DNA from: Mixophyes australis
Lineage: Eukaryota; Chordata; Amphibia; Anura; Limnodynastidae
Assembly: GCA_036250195.1 (NCBI GenBank)
Contig: JAVHZZ010000008.1
Span: forward strand, 10,778,434-10,842,433
Direction of reading: 5' to 3'
DNA: 64,000 bases
Positions 44,267-57,500 of this stretch are shown here, piece after piece. The notes under the pieces are model-generated. The model saw nothing but the letters and a program-made list of their open reading frames with translations, searched no databases and had not been told where the DNA came from. Position numbers and translations under genes: made by a program. Position 1 is the first letter of the stretch. Every line of letters starts with the position of its first letter.

Positions 44267-47200
44267 AGAAGGACCACTACTCTCTGCTGTCTCTTCTAAG
44301 TAACCTACTTCGACCTCCCCTACACTATGCAGTAAGTAGGAGGTTATGGACAAAGTGTGTTTTTTTTTTGCTCAGTTTGGTAAGCTTGCGTATGGGTGGC
44401 CCCTGGCCCCAATCCACCCCATGTCCACTCTATCCCTAACTGTTGTGTATCATTAATACATTGTTTCTTGTCCTTTCTAGTGCAACTCCCTGATTGGTTG
44501 TAACTTAACTGTTGAAACACATTAGTTAAAAGCACAGACAGAACCTTGCATGTTGCCGCTGCCTTAACAGAGCTGCAGAAGTACGTTCTTTAACGCCGGT
44601 GACGGCTTCCCCGCAGCAGAGTGCAATATATACTTATTGATCGCTCCTATAGAAACTGCCGCATTTTACTGACCGCTAACACATCTATCTCTGCAGGAAA
44701 CACAGAAACGGACACAAGAGGAGCGGGGAAATGTCCAAGTGTCGTTACTGGTACAATGGCTTGATGATCTCTAAGACTAATCGTCAAAGCGCGTTCACTA
44801 CGCTATAAGGATGTGTGTTCAACGCTTTACAATACAACGCCTCCTGTGTACAAAGCCTAAAGCAGAAAGAGAAGGAAAATATGTCATTCTGCCTAATTGC
44901 GAAGCCACGTTTCAGTAATGACAGACATTGTGCTGCAGATGAGGTAAGACGGGATTGGGAAGGGGTAGCTTGTGTCGTGATGGTGCACAATGCTTATCTG
45001 GGGTATTCTACAGCTCCCAATGTCTACCCTGCACCCTGGTGGCCACCAGCGTACAATATAAACCACGTCTTGGACATGACGCTGCACCTGCACGAATAGA
45101 GCTTTCAGCAGGAACAGAATATACAGTGATCGGGTAACCAAGTTACCATTATAATTACTATTACAGTCACCCATACAGCACTCAGTGGGATAAACCACCA
45201 AGATCTGACTTTGGAGCAAACAGTTATCTTCTATCATATGATAAGTGGCCAATCGGATCCCAGATAAGAGGTTTTGCAGCATCTGTGATAGGGTTACCGA
45301 TCTTTACTTTGATGTAGATCGTTTGCTGCCAGCACTCAATCTACAACAGGATCCTTCCAGGATCCGATTCAGTGACCACAGATTAGAAACCAGCATTGTA
45401 GTAGTGGCAGCAGACGGCACGTTAGAGGAACACACATGTAGCCATGAGACCAAAGCCAGGACACGGGGAATGTTGGAAACTACATGTGATTAAGCTGGAT
45501 CTGATTAGTATACAGGCACGTGCCATGACTGGCCACAAAGGAATCTCGTTTCAGTTCCAGTAAACCAGCTCTGCCACCTGCACAGACATAGACAGGAGTT
45601 TTGCTGAACCAACTTTGGGATAGAACCAAAAGGAGTTTGTTTTTGTTTAGTTTTTAAGTGCAGAGCAGAAAAAGTGCATTATGGGGAAATGTATTAAATG
45701 GATCAGACTGCATGTGGAACTATATGGAACAATAGATATATATTGACAGAGGAGTGGGACAAACGCTTCTTTCATTCTGTTGTCACACGACCACCTTAAA
45801 CATGTCAACTTCACTGCGAAAATATGTCACCAATTTTAGAGTAAATTCCACCTTAAAGATGTGTATTGATGGGGGTATAAGACGGTATAAAACTTCTGCA
45901 GTTCAAATGAAACGATTAAAGGAGATCTCCACCAGGACTAAAGATTCCATAAGTTAAACAAGAATGCAAATTATTATTTTGCAATGGACAATTTCAACGT
46001 CTTGTGTAGCAAACATGGAACCTAAATTTTCTCAAAGCCGACAGGTACTAAGAGAGACTCGGCATCAAGGTCACAAAATGCTGTCAGCATTATCATGAAA
46101 CGTTACTTACATGTTGTCAGCCTCTATATGCGGAATAAAACACCGGTACCCCCATGACGGAGGATACCCCCTGCTAAGCACTAGAGGGAACCGTTCCACT
46201 GATCCGTGTGGATATTCCTTTAGAAGAGAGATAGGAAACCTAGTACTCTCCAGGTCTTGCGCTGCACAACACATGCCAAGCCACAGGTTTCCATCATTAC
46301 TAGAAACCAATCTGCCACTAACGGTAATAAATACAAACACACAAAGAGTTAACGTTCTTCATGCAGAATATGAAGGCTGACATGTGTGTGTATTGGGGTG
46401 GGGTGCGATGCTGATTACATACAACATTCCTTAACACCAATAAATATGTGAAGAACCTGCCAGAGCCTCGTGCCAGCTAATTACGGTCAGATTGCAGCAT
46501 GTGTCCCATTATACAGCTGACATCTGATCCAGCAGTGGGCACGGTAAACTGGTATCACCTGCTACAGTCAGGACTCAGAGATACTTTATTATGCAAGGTA
46601 TTCACATGCACAGAGCAAAGTCTGACAAATCCAGCGCATGGTCTGTCGCTCGCTGTGACCTACATTGTACAATCTAAGCTTCAGAGCACTTGGTACTTAG
46701 TGTGAGGAGGGTTCACTAACGAACACTGTACTTATTGTGGTTTAGTGCAAACTTTGCCCCCATCAGACATCACTGTAGACTGATAAAAGCCGACTGCTGA
46801 TTACTTGCCGTCGTTCAGCGCAAATGTTTTATCAAATGTAATGTTAGTAAATCACTTTGTTTCAGGACGTACAGAGCTTTGTCTGGTAGTATATATTAAT
46901 AAATGACATTTCTTTGCAATTCTACAGAGAAAACAGACCAAAAATGTGAAACAAATATTGTCCCCTTCATTTCCACAACAACATTTTGCAAATTACTAGT
47001 GGTAATACACAGATATTCCTCGAGATGCATTCTATTCGTCTCCAGTACAAGAACCCCAAATACAAATTCTCTAGTCAAGCTCCAAGAACCTTGTGGTGCT
47101 CCTAATGTGAAAGGTGCAAATTTTAGCTTCATAAGAATAATTATTTTTTTCTTTAAAAAAATAAAAAACAAAAATTACCCAAACATACAGACACCAGCAA

Positions 47201-47490
47201 TAATGATCCCTAAATGCACTGACCTCCATTTATATAGTAGAAGACACCCCAACATCTTCATCTCTGCATAATATGATAATCTGGGATAGACGTTTATTTT
47301 ATTATTTTGAAATTAACTTCTTTGTTATTATTTGATCAACTATGGACTCACAGCCCAACATGAATCCTGCCGCTTCTCTGACGTCAGGGCCTAACACGGG
47401 GGGGGGGGGAGCGCATGTTTCCATAGCACATTTTAGACCTACAGAGTCACTCCTGAGGCTCTAAAGTAACATCCCCAAAGCTAACACATG
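44267..47490 (-). other. GNG12 intron, no gene seen
   Basis: No recognisable exon or complete repeat. A run of 11 G lies at about 47400-47410, and a poly(T) tract at about 44362. Confidence 0.5.
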
Positions 47491-47833
47491 GGGCAGCACG
47501 GTGACTCAGTGGTTAGCACTTCTGCCTCACAGCACTGGGGTCATGAGTACAATTCCCGATCATGGCCTTATCTGTGTGGAGTTTGTATGTTCTCCCCGTG
47601 TTTGCGTGCGTTTCCTCCGGGTGCTCCGGTTTCCTCCCACACTCCATAAACATACTGGTAGGTTAATTGGCTGCTATCAAAATTGGCCCTAGTCTCTCTC
47701 TCTCTCTCTCTGTCTGTGTGTTAGGGAATTTAGACTGCAAGCTCTAATGGGGCAGGGACTGATGTGAATGAGTTCTCTGTACAGCGCTGCGGAATTAGTG
47801 GCGCTATATAAATAAATGATGATGATGATGATG
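47491..47833 (+). mobile_element. V-SINE-type SINE, full length
   Basis: Head GGGGCAGCACGGTGACTCAG, V-domain GTTTCCTCCGGGTGCTCCGG, and tail GCGGAATTAGTGGCGCTATA with ATGATGATG repeats. It is one of the best-preserved copies. Confidence 0.92.
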
Positions 47834-49063
47834 GAGAATTTGTAACACTCCACATTTTACTTATTTTTTCCACTACAACTGGTCACAAAAATTAAAATAA
47901 AAAATGAATTTTGGGGTTGTCCAAATGCAGTTTATCATGTGATCTGGTAATAGCTTGCTAGGGTTACTCCCATCCGCTTAGTAGAAGTATCGTCACATAG
48001 GACAAACTTCAAAACATGGTTTAAAGATTTAAATCATACAAGGGAGTGTCTGGGTAAGGGGGATCTGCACCAACACCACAGATCTACAGGGATTGACTGA
48101 AGAAACTATTTTAGATAAAATCCTCCTTGAAAGTCCAATGTTAACCTTGTATAAACCTGGTCAGGATAAGTGTAAAGTGTTTCCATGTGCAAGAAAACCA
48201 GTCATGTTTAAATATCGTCAGCCAAGATAATCATGTTCAACATCTGAGTTTGTGCAGAGAGAAAAACAAACAAAGATCTTGTAGAATTTCACACACGGAT
48301 TTAAAACAAATACTGGGATATATGGTGAGAACATTACACGACATTTGTCTATGGCCAGATTCTATGCTAAATAAAAAACCCTATAGCAATACATAAAGGT
48401 TCTGTTACCCAACTGTAGACTAACACTTATTGTGTACTCCTATCAGAAATACGGACACATTTTACATCTGTGTTTTCAACATTCCTGCAACATTGTGCAG
48501 ACAAACAAGTTAAGTCACAAATATTAATTTAGAGTAGGAAAAGACAAAGGATCATGAGTAAACAATGGATAACTGTTACTAATGTTCAAATTGTTTAAAG
48601 AAATAACATTGTAATAATTAGCCATTAAAAAAAAGACTTTACCTAATAGTGTTTCAGAAGTTTGGAAAAGCAATGTCTCCATCTAGTGGATAGTATGTAG
48701 AATGCAGAATTAGGCACAAAGAAGCTACCAGTTATTACATCCTCGTCTATATGGTTAACATTAAGGAATGTCCGTTCATCATGCAGACTATGCTTTCAAT
48801 GCTCAGATAGTTAGGGCTTACAGAACTTGTAGACAAACGCTCAGTGTATATATACACATGGGCACACACTGAATCCAGGATGTTTTATGGGAGGATATTC
48901 TCAGTAGTGTCATTTTGTCTTCATTAACAAAGAGCTGCCAAATGACACTATATCTCTCAGGGACGAAAACATGTCAGGATTATTTCCCCCTTCTCTCTCT
49001 CTCTTTATTTCTTAGTTTGTGGTCCCACAAATCACATCCACGTTTTGGTCAGTAATCTTGAAG

Positions 49064-49372
49064 GTCCACAGTGGCTCAGTGGTTAGTACTTCTGCCTCAC
49101 AGAACTGGGGTCATGAGTTCGATTTCTAACCATGGCCTTATCTGTGAGGAGTTTGTATGTTCTTCCCGTGTTTGCGTGGGTTTCCTCCTGGTGATCCGGT
49201 TTCCTCCCACACTCCAAAAACATACTGGTAGGTCAATTGGCCCTAGTCTCTCTCTGTCTTTGTGTATGTTAGGGAACTTGGACTTTAAGCTCCAATAGGG
49301 CAGGGACTGATGTGAGCGAGTTCTCTGTACAGCGCTGTGAAATTAGTGGCGCTATATAAATAACTGATGATA
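49064..49372 (+). mobile_element. V-SINE-type SINE, slightly 5'-shortened
   Basis: It begins inside the head (CCACAGTGGCTCAGTGG) and retains the V-domain and the tail AGCGCTGTGAAATTAGTGG. Confidence 0.88.
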
Positions 49373-49684
49373 TTTTTTTACATTTAGGGTCAAAGCACAT
49401 GGGCAATTTGTTTGCACCTTCCTGACATTATTGCAATCACTAAAGAACAGTCTCCATCACATTGGGAATGGAAGCAGGAATAGCAGCAGTTTTTGACAGC
49501 AATGACATGTTCTAGTAAAATGAATAAAGTACAATACATAAACTGTGCTACTTTATTCCATGTGAAAGCTACAATTTTTCTTTGGACGATCCGTTTATCT
49601 ATTACATCCCCAGGTCCGATGTTTTCAGATCTTGAATCTAACAATAGTATTTTATTTTTTTACAGTTAAGAGTACAAAAAGCAA

Positions 49685-49757
49685 AAAAAAAAAAAAAAAG
49701 GAGACGGAGGGAAGGTAAGGGAGGGAAGGTAAGGGAGGGAAGGTAAGGGAGGGAAGG
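49685..49757 (+). repeat. Poly(A) followed by a 14-bp G-rich tandem repeat
   Basis: About 15 A, then roughly four units of GGGAGGGAAGGTAA. The regular GGG runs could form a G-quadruplex. Confidence 0.85.
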
Positions 49758-50535
49758 GGGCACACAGGGAGGAACCGAGCTTTTAAGTTCTGGTGACAAT
49801 GCACACGTGAAGAAGACTAATCTTATTCACAATATAATAGATGTTACCGGTAAACATTCACTATGGTACCAGCAATTCTTGTTATCCAACTCTGTAGACT
49901 ACTTTTAAGATCTTTCTAAATAAACAACTAGCAAACTAAAAGAACAACATAAATAATCTTTATGATCGATAGATCTATAGATTTATCCATCTCTTTTTTG
50001 GGCAGTCGTCTGCCATGAGGTCCCCTCCCGAGCCCAATGTATCCCCTACAATGTGTCGGGCGCAGCCGTTGATGAAAGGATTCTCTATTAACATTAAGCC
50101 AGTCTGACAATGAAAGTTTAAGAAATATTGTTGAATTAGTAAAGAGATCACCTGCCCTGACCTGAGATCAGGTACAGACAAGAGAAGAGTTTATAGATCT
50201 GGATAATGGAGGCCGTGGAAGGAGACCTGTCGTTTACCATCTACAGATAAATATTTTTATTGCTCTTTAGAAAAAGCATTTCTGCTATATAAATCCCATG
50301 ACAGGTAAACGATTTGGCATCATGTGGTTGTTTTTTAGTCACATGATGCCAAGCCCACCATAAAAGTGTAGTGGAGTATTTCCTCCAGTCTACACCACCA
50401 GCACACTGTGTGGCACTTTAAAATAAAATGAAAAAATAAATAAAATCATCATAATATTAATAAAAGTTTGAGTTTAGAGTGCCAATGACGTTATACAGCG
50501 AGTTTACAATTTAAAATGAATTCATATGGTGTGGG

Positions 50536-51732
50536 TGACTGGATCACATATAAATAACTTATGGTATGAATTTATTTAAAGGAAATAGCACGGGGCGCTT
50601 ATTGATATAATTGCATATGCACTTATTCTTAATATTGTGTATATTTTGAGATAGGAAATCGTTATTCCTGAGAGCAGGGTAGAAACTCGTTTTTCCTGTT
50701 TTTACCTTACTAATGGATATGCCTTATTTATGATGTATATATCTGATACAATAGGCCTTTGTGGATGGAGGTCTTTTGTGTATTGGGATGCGTTTTCTAT
50801 GGAAGTGTCATTGTGTGGAATTTGTAGGGTTGCTAGTGGAAACCTCCAATTAGGCATGGGGAGGGAGTCCGATAGCAGGAATTGCTAAATAAGTTTTGTG
50901 ATGAAGTGTTGGATGCCTGCTCTGGCCAACGGCCCAGCAGGAGGTCGTTACTGTGTGACCTTTGTCATTCAAACCTTTCTGAACAGTGTGGACAGCATGT
51001 GCTGCAGGACATCACAGCGTTTCTAGAATTTCCATAAGTGTAAATATTGGTAGCTTTCCAATGCTGGTAAATCCATGTTTGTGTACATAGGGTTCATCCT
51101 GATGCTAAAAATAGCCTGTGTCTGAACTGTATAAAAGGTACTAGCTTGTATTTGAAACTTGTTCTTCTGATTTTCATCTGACCTGATCACACTGGTACCT
51201 TCAACCAGTGTGAGAGCAAATAAACATCTTGCTTCAAGACCTGCTTGAAAACATCTTCAATATTGCTGTATTCCTGTGATCTGCAGATTAGACCCAAATT
51301 CTAATCCGTTCTCCGGCTGACTCTGAGGTTTGGACCCAGCTTTTCCAGTACCACCGCTCTGCCCGCTACCCATGCAGCCCTGGTCAGTATGATAGGCATG
51401 GGGGGGGATCCATTCACAGCAACCCTGATCCACAGTAAGAGGTCAGGAGTACCAGCCCAGGTACACCAGCAACAAGGTACACTAGCAGCGTCAGTTACCC
51501 AGAAAAAACCCGGTTCTGGATGCCGGTAAGGAGTCCAGTGGGGGCAGCTCTTGTAAGCCCCTCCTACTGTAGCAAGAGGGCACATTTGGGATAACGAAAG
51601 GGAACGGTGCTAAAGTAAGCCCAGCCGGTTCCCAGCAACAACAGACAGGGTGGCATAGGCCGTCCATCCTGTCACAGATTTCATTCCTTTAAATAAATTC
51701 ATACCATAAGTTATTTATATGTGATCCAGTCA
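50536..51732. mobile_element. Segment with perfect 49-bp terminal inverted repeats around LTR-like DNA
   Basis: The arm 50536-50584 (starting TGACTGGATCACATATAAAT, ending TTTATTTAAAGGAA) is repeated exactly in inverse at 51684-51732. The 1.1-kb interior looks like a retrotransposon LTR: a TATAAAAGG at 51130 and AATAAA at 51219 on the plus strand, while on the minus strand it begins TGTGACAGGATGGACGG at about 51676. No protein domain is seen. No target duplication surrounds the arms, so the type of element is unresolved. Confidence 0.6.
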
Positions 51733-51961
51733 TACTCCTCCCCCCCCTTGTCCACGCGGAAACCAGGGTGCCATGTCCGACTACTTGGCTCCTGGTCCGC
51801 AGTCTACTAGGGTTACCGGAGGTCACCCGGAGGATCTGGCTCTTCCTGCTGAGATGGTCCATCCAGTCACGTGTGTATATATCTTAACACACATTGAGCA
51901 TTAACTTTATTTGCCCATTAACAATACAACACTCTATCCTGGGTTCCCACCAGCACCTCAC

Positions 51962-52172
51962 CTCTGCAGAGCTTGTATGTTCTCCCCGAGTTTGCCTGGT
52001 CCTCCAGGGTGCTCCGTTTTCTTGCTCTCCAGCTTCTGACAATAAGGAAGTGTATGTACGTGTGGTAGGGAATGTAGAATGTAAGCTCCAGTAGAGGAGA
52101 TGTGTTTGAGAACATATTCTCTGCACAGCGCTGCTTAATCCGATTGGTGCCATGTAAAATAACAAATAAATG
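51962..52172 (+). mobile_element. Diverged V-SINE-type SINE
   Basis: GTATGTTCTCCCCGAGTTTG, GGGTGCTCCGTTTTC, GGGAATGTAGAATGTAAGCTC and CTCTGCACAGCGCTGC mark an older copy with a missing head. Confidence 0.75.
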
Positions 52173-52174
52173 GA

Positions 52175-53214
52175 GCAATAGTCAGGGCTTAGGGTTCACC
52201 CTTTACACAGCAATTATGTTTGTAAAAATCACAGCGGAAACTCTTCTAAACCTTGTTTCCCAGATTGCTGTGTGCAATAAATAGTGAGCAGTATGGACTC
52301 CCCGGCAGAGGAACAGCTCTACTCTTATACTCAAACAATAACAGAATAAATAAACGAAATTCCCATGCAGGTAACCAAAACCATTTATTGCAGTAGACGT
52401 ATAAGTAACCTGCATTATACAGCCTCGCACAATGCCGAACAAGGTTTTCTTTTTAGACACCTCACAGATTACACAGATACAACTGATTGTCCAGAGACTT
52501 CTCTCACACACACCCCAATAAACTCCACGCACAATGCCACTAACTGTAATGTAACTTTAAGGCTTATTATTTAAAAGAGACAACCTCTTCCGCTAATTTC
52601 CTGGAGGACGCTCTGATTGCCAACGATAAAAACAAACAAGACTTTGATTTAATTTCTAAAGAAAGCAAATAAAGCAGTTATAGAAGTTTGGGAGTGTTCT
52701 TCCCTTTTAAAAACCAATCTTACATCACTATACACCAGAAACATATGGTAGGAACCAGGAAGTGACCGATAAGATCTCTGCGCTTTGTATACAGAGTGAA
52801 TTGGCTGGAAATCCACTAGGTGGCAGCACCAGCAGACAGAAGCCGAGCTCATTGGAAATAAGCTTTGCCAAAGAGATATTATCAAATACTTACTAAAACC
52901 ATTTATTGTCTATTATATGATAAAAGGTTGTTACACAAAGAAAGATTTAGAACAACACTACACCACTGAAGAGCAAAGTAGGGTCACATATTATTGGTGA
53001 AACTTAAAGCATCACAGCGATGAACGACCCGTGACATGTAAGATAACAGCGAGAGCTGTGTGGATGGGGATTAGGGGTACAAGTTACATATGTTAGGAGT
53101 GGTGTTAAACACAAACGACTGACACTCTCTCTACAAACAAGCCCCTCTCCATGTTATCACTGATTAAGGTCGTTTTCAGCTCTCCAGGGATCTCCCCAAC
53201 AATTTGATAACCTT
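52175..53214 (-). other. GNG12 intron, no gene seen
   Basis: No recognisable exon or repeat apart from short AT runs. Confidence 0.45.
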
Positions 53215-53541
53215 ATCATCATCATTTATTTATATAGCGCCACTAATTCCGCAGCGCTGTACAGAGAACTTACTCACATCAGTCCCTGCCTCATAGGAGC
53301 TTACAATTTAAATTCCCTAACATATATACACACACACTAGGGTCAATTTTTGAGAGCAGCCAATTAACCTACCAGTATGTTTCTTGGATTGTGGGAGGAA
53401 ACCGGAGCACCCAGAGGAATCCCATGCAAACACGGGGAGAACATACAAACTCCACACAGAGAAGGCCATGGCTGGGAATCAAACTCATGACCTTAGTGCT
53501 ATGAGGCAGAGGTGCTAACCACTGAGCCACTGTCCTGCCCA
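53215..53541 (-). mobile_element. V-SINE-type SINE, minus strand
   Basis: In reverse complement it has the head GGGCAGGACAGTGGCTCAGT, the V-domain and the tail GCGGAATTAGTGGCGCTATA. It sits about 80 bp downstream of the donor of the proposed GNG12 leader exon. Confidence 0.9.
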
Positions 53542-53622
53542 CCTTATTATTATATTTTTGGAGATCTTCCTCAGCACAGATTGCAGAACCCCGGGACAGA
53601 TAACAGAATGAACACAACTCAC

Positions 53623-53679
53623 CGATACAGGCTACAGCCGCTTGTAACCGTTTAAAGCTTTTCTCGTCTTCCTGGAAAT
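53623..53679 (-). other. GNG12: Probable 5'UTR exon of GNG12 (non-coding)
   Basis: On the minus strand a 57-nt block is bounded by a textbook acceptor and donor. Upstream are a perfect branch-site-like TACTAAC, the pyrimidine tract TTTTATTTCTTTC and TAG; downstream is G then GTGAGT. The block contains no ATG. Spliced to the GNG12 coding exon it places an in-frame TAG upstream of the GNG12 ATG (TAG CCT GTA TCG ACT TCA CCA AAG ATG), so it would be a leader exon. Human GNG12 also has upstream non-coding exons separated by very long introns. The splice signals are seen directly; assignment to GNG12 is inference from strand and lack of any other gene. Confidence 0.55.
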
Positions 53680-53699
53680 CTAGAAAGAAATAAAACGCA

Positions 53700-55000
53700 C
53701 CAGTTAGTATCAGCGAAACACAGATTACGTGACGCATTAGGACATGAGTATTTATAGGGCCCAATGTATAGCGTTATTTACAGGGACAATTACAAATGAA
53801 AAGACATAAAGCCAAACACAAGCGCGGTCTAAAGTATCATCATTTTATACGTTTATGACCAGATCAAAGCAGATTCATTAAACTTTATCATAATACTTTT
53901 TGAAAATCAGACAAATAAAAGGGTCAGTTTATAACGGTTTCAGAAAGAACATTAACAGCTCTATAGAGACGGTCGGGTGAAGCACATAGTACAGACTGTG
54001 TTACAGGTTACAGACCAATCAGTAATGGTTATAACCAGCTGTCATTACGGAGCCTGACTGTAAACACACAGACAATGCGGCAGTAATACCAGGGAGTGTC
54101 AGTGTGTTAGAGGACACTGCCCGGCACTGGGCAAACACAGACAACCATTCATTCCTCTCCCGATGTCTTCATCCCAACGCTCATTAACCCTTATAAACTA
54201 TTTACGCCAATACTACAGAAGTAACAAAGTATATTACAGGATCAGTCATCGGAACCAGGTAAAACAAAACAAACAAAAAAGTATTTTGTGTTTTGAGAGG
54301 TGAATGTTTTTGGACGGTGTTTCGGCATCGCTTGACATTAACAAGGTAACTGTCCCTAGTGGATGAACAAGGTCCGTGGCAATCATGCAGCCCCCTCACT
54401 ACATGTTACTCATGTCCGTTCCGAAAACCCAGCTCTGCATAGTAACATCTGCAGTAACAGCACCGCTGCCACTAGGCCAAGACAAGAGAGGACGCAGGAA
54501 CATTACTTCTTGTTGCTGTTTCTGCCAGAGAATAATCTTTCCACAAATATTACAATGTGCAAAGGACCGAGAGCCGCTCGTCATACAGAGATCTATGTTC
54601 ATAGGAACACGTCACACGCAGGACAGGGACAACAAAGAAAAGGTGGTTTCAAGATCCCAAAACCTGAAGACAGTCGCCCATAAGATGCCAGTAGTCATAA
54701 CGCACTATAGTCACTAATAAAAAATGGGAAGAGATCTGGGGTACAGGGTTAATGAGATAAAAGAAAAAAAACAAAACAAAAAAGCATGACAAGAATTAGG
54801 CCAGGTACCCCATGACCGTATGCGCTCTTTTTTGTTTTAATTATTTTTTTTAATGGTGGTAAAAACGTGAGACAATACACGTCAACCACAAATACGAATT
54901 AAGAATTGTTCACCCATAGACAACCATCTGAGCAGTGAAATATCCAGGTATCACATACAGAAGAGATTAGATGGGAGGGATAAGGCATCTTACTGGCAAA
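53700..55000 (-). other. Probable GNG12 intron upstream of the leader exon
   Basis: No CpG-rich promoter or second leader exon was recognised. Overlapping open frames on both strands at 54363-54717 lack any domain. Confidence 0.4.
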
Positions 55001-55340
55001 TCATCATCATCATTTATATAGCGCCACTGATTCTGTAGCGCTTTACAGAGAACTCACTCACATCAGTCCCTGCCCCATTGGGGCTTACAGTCTAAATCCC
55101 CTAACATACACACACACAGACAGACAGAGAGAGAGAGAGACTAGGGTCACTTTTGATAGCAGCCAATTAACCTACCAGTATGTTTTTGGAGTGTGGGAGG
55201 AAACCGGAGCAACCGGAGGAAACCCACGCAAACACGGGGAGAACGTACAAACGCCACACAGATAAGCCGTCGGGAATCGAACTCATGACCCCAGTGCTGT
55301 AAAGGCAGAAGTGCTAACCACTGAGCCACTGCTCTGCCCC
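55001..55340 (-). mobile_element. V-SINE-type SINE, minus strand
   Basis: Reverse-complement head GGGGCAGAGCAGTGGCTCAG and tail with GCGCTACAGAATCAGTGGCG and ATGATGATG. Confidence 0.9.
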
Positions 55341-57492
55341 GCAAATGACAAAGAACTTTCACGTGCCACCGTCACGCCAAGATATCCCCATCAAATCTGA
55401 TAACAGTAGATACAATGCTGAGGCAATTGTTCCGAAAGATGAACAGCCCCATGAAAAATCAAAACAAAAACGTAGCCCCTTTGTAAACTTACATTTTAAA
55501 ACTCTGTCCATCCCAGGCACAGACGCTGCAAATACTTATCTACTCAGACAATGGTCATCACAGAGCAGGTGATAGGCGAGGACTATACGCCAAGAGCTGG
55601 CAGATTAGGGAACCAGTTTCAGTTACTTTGATCTCACATTTCCATAAAGAGCTTTGCCCGAGAACACAATCTAACGGTAACAATGCCAGAGATTTGCATA
55701 CTGTACGGAGAGCAGAGACTCTGCTGCATTCAGCTGCACAGACACAGACGTGGTCTTATCACTAAAGGGCATCTTTACCTAATTTCACCCACGTACTAGT
55801 GCTGCCAGGTGTATGTTGGATATTACACAGCGCAGCCTAGAGGGAAAATGTGACTTTCTGAAAGCTTCAAAGACCGCGGCCAGTGGAGTCCAATCACAAA
55901 TAAATAAAAATACACAAGGAAACAGCTTTGTCACCAGGATCTCTACAGATCATATAATCTCTGATGAAGGAGATTTGTCCACATCCCCGGCCTCTGCGAT
56001 CCATGAAATGGTCTTTCGGCTACAACCAGAAAGGGGTGGGGGGAGGGGGGGTGCATTTTTGGAAGGTATTTCAAGCATCCCTGTACGCTTGTGATCAGGG
56101 ACCTCTTACCTCTCTGTCTGTATTACCCAGTAGTGTTTATTACAGTGTTTGTCCCCAATTGCAAAGTGCTACGAAATTTACTGGCGATATATAAATAAAT
56201 GTTGATGATGATTCTGACACAGCAGCTTTTATACTATGCAGATAAATATGGTTCCCTGTGAAGACCGAAGTTGTCTTTTTAGGATTGCATAGAATATATA
56301 AAATATACCTAAAAATGAGGTATATTCTCCCATTAGGAAGGAATAAAATACACATTATAGGAAGAACAGACTGGAGGATTCTACGCTCCATCATCATACA
56401 ATGGAAGTAACATAAAGAGACGGATCCATGGACAAGACAGACATTTATTCTGTTCTAATAAAACTTTCTGAGAAGCTTAATGACTGCAGGACTGTGTATT
56501 ATATTGTAGCTGGAACTAATATTTCCTGATCAATAATTCAGCTAAAAGTAGCAGTGCAGGAACAAATATAGAACATGGATTTTGTATTTTCCATAATTGG
56601 ACATAAATAGAGAATAATGAAACTAGCTGATGGGGAACATTAAGCTGCGCTACCCAAGGAAATATTTTCCTACGGTTTCATTGGTTTCCTCCATTCATTG
56701 CTTGGAATATGTATTCCACAACCTTTGAGCTACGCTTAGCACTATTTACACAGCAATACCAAATGTGTACATTACTCACCACATAAACACACTGTTTCTA
56801 TAGGTGCACCCTGTAAAATGTAGAAATTAAACTTTTATATAATTATATTTATATATTCTTGTTTTTTGTTTTAATAAGCAAAAGGAAATAATACATAGCC
56901 GCAAAGCAACGGCTCCTCGACAGCGCGGCAAAGCAACGGCCCCCTCTACAGCGCCGCAATGTCCTTCAATAACGTCAGAATGTAAGTGTCCTACTATAAC
57001 ACAAGCCATAAATACACACAAGCTGTTCAGCTACCGCTATTCATATCTATTGTTGTCAAGCTCATAAAGAGTTACAGATTATTTGGCTGCTAATAACATT
57101 CATAGCTGTTTTGTCCTTTACCAGCAGTTTCTGTAACACACACGTGACACGTATCCCTCATAGTTTAAGATGCGGGAGGTTCTGACTATAAGCTTTACAT
57201 TATTGTATTAATGTATAGGAACCTGGGGAAGCTGTCTGTTCATTTGAGAGGACAGCAGGTGGATCTGTATCCCGTGTGCTGTAGTGGATTGCCCCCCACC
57301 CCACAGCAGAAGACCCAATTTGGAGTAGGCTACAAAAATAGGCTTCTGTCAGCGTCACCATCCAGGAAATGCAGATTTTCTAGAACAATTAGAACCAGGC
57401 CTTATTATTCAAGGTGAAGGGGGCACCTGATGTATTTAACCAAATCACAAGAACACAAGTTCAATATAAACAAGATTTCTAGCTCATGAACC
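55341..57492. other. Unassigned DNA with a LINE tail at 56090-56215
   Basis: The stretch CTCTCTGTCTGTATTACCCA ... AATTGCAAAGTGCTACGAAA ... GATATATAAATAAATGTTG is the 3' tail of the same LINE family as 28283-29028. It provides an uninterrupted reference for the insertion at 58942. No gene is seen. Confidence 0.6.
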
Positions 57493-57500
57493 CTTTAGGA

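Larger units (their letters stand above)
47834..50535 (-). other. GNG12 intron outside the listed repeats
   Basis: No exon is recognised. A perfect 11-bp-stem hairpin (GGCATCATGTG / CACATGATGCC) is at 50318-50352. Confidence 0.5.

Noticed and set aside
43425..44353. Open frames of 257-302 codons on both strands, rich in [12 protein letters not shown], [12 protein letters not shown] or [12 protein letters not shown] repeats
   Set aside because: They are read-through of a 24-bp tandem repeat whose length is divisible by three. Several frames are open at once, and there is no domain or splice context.
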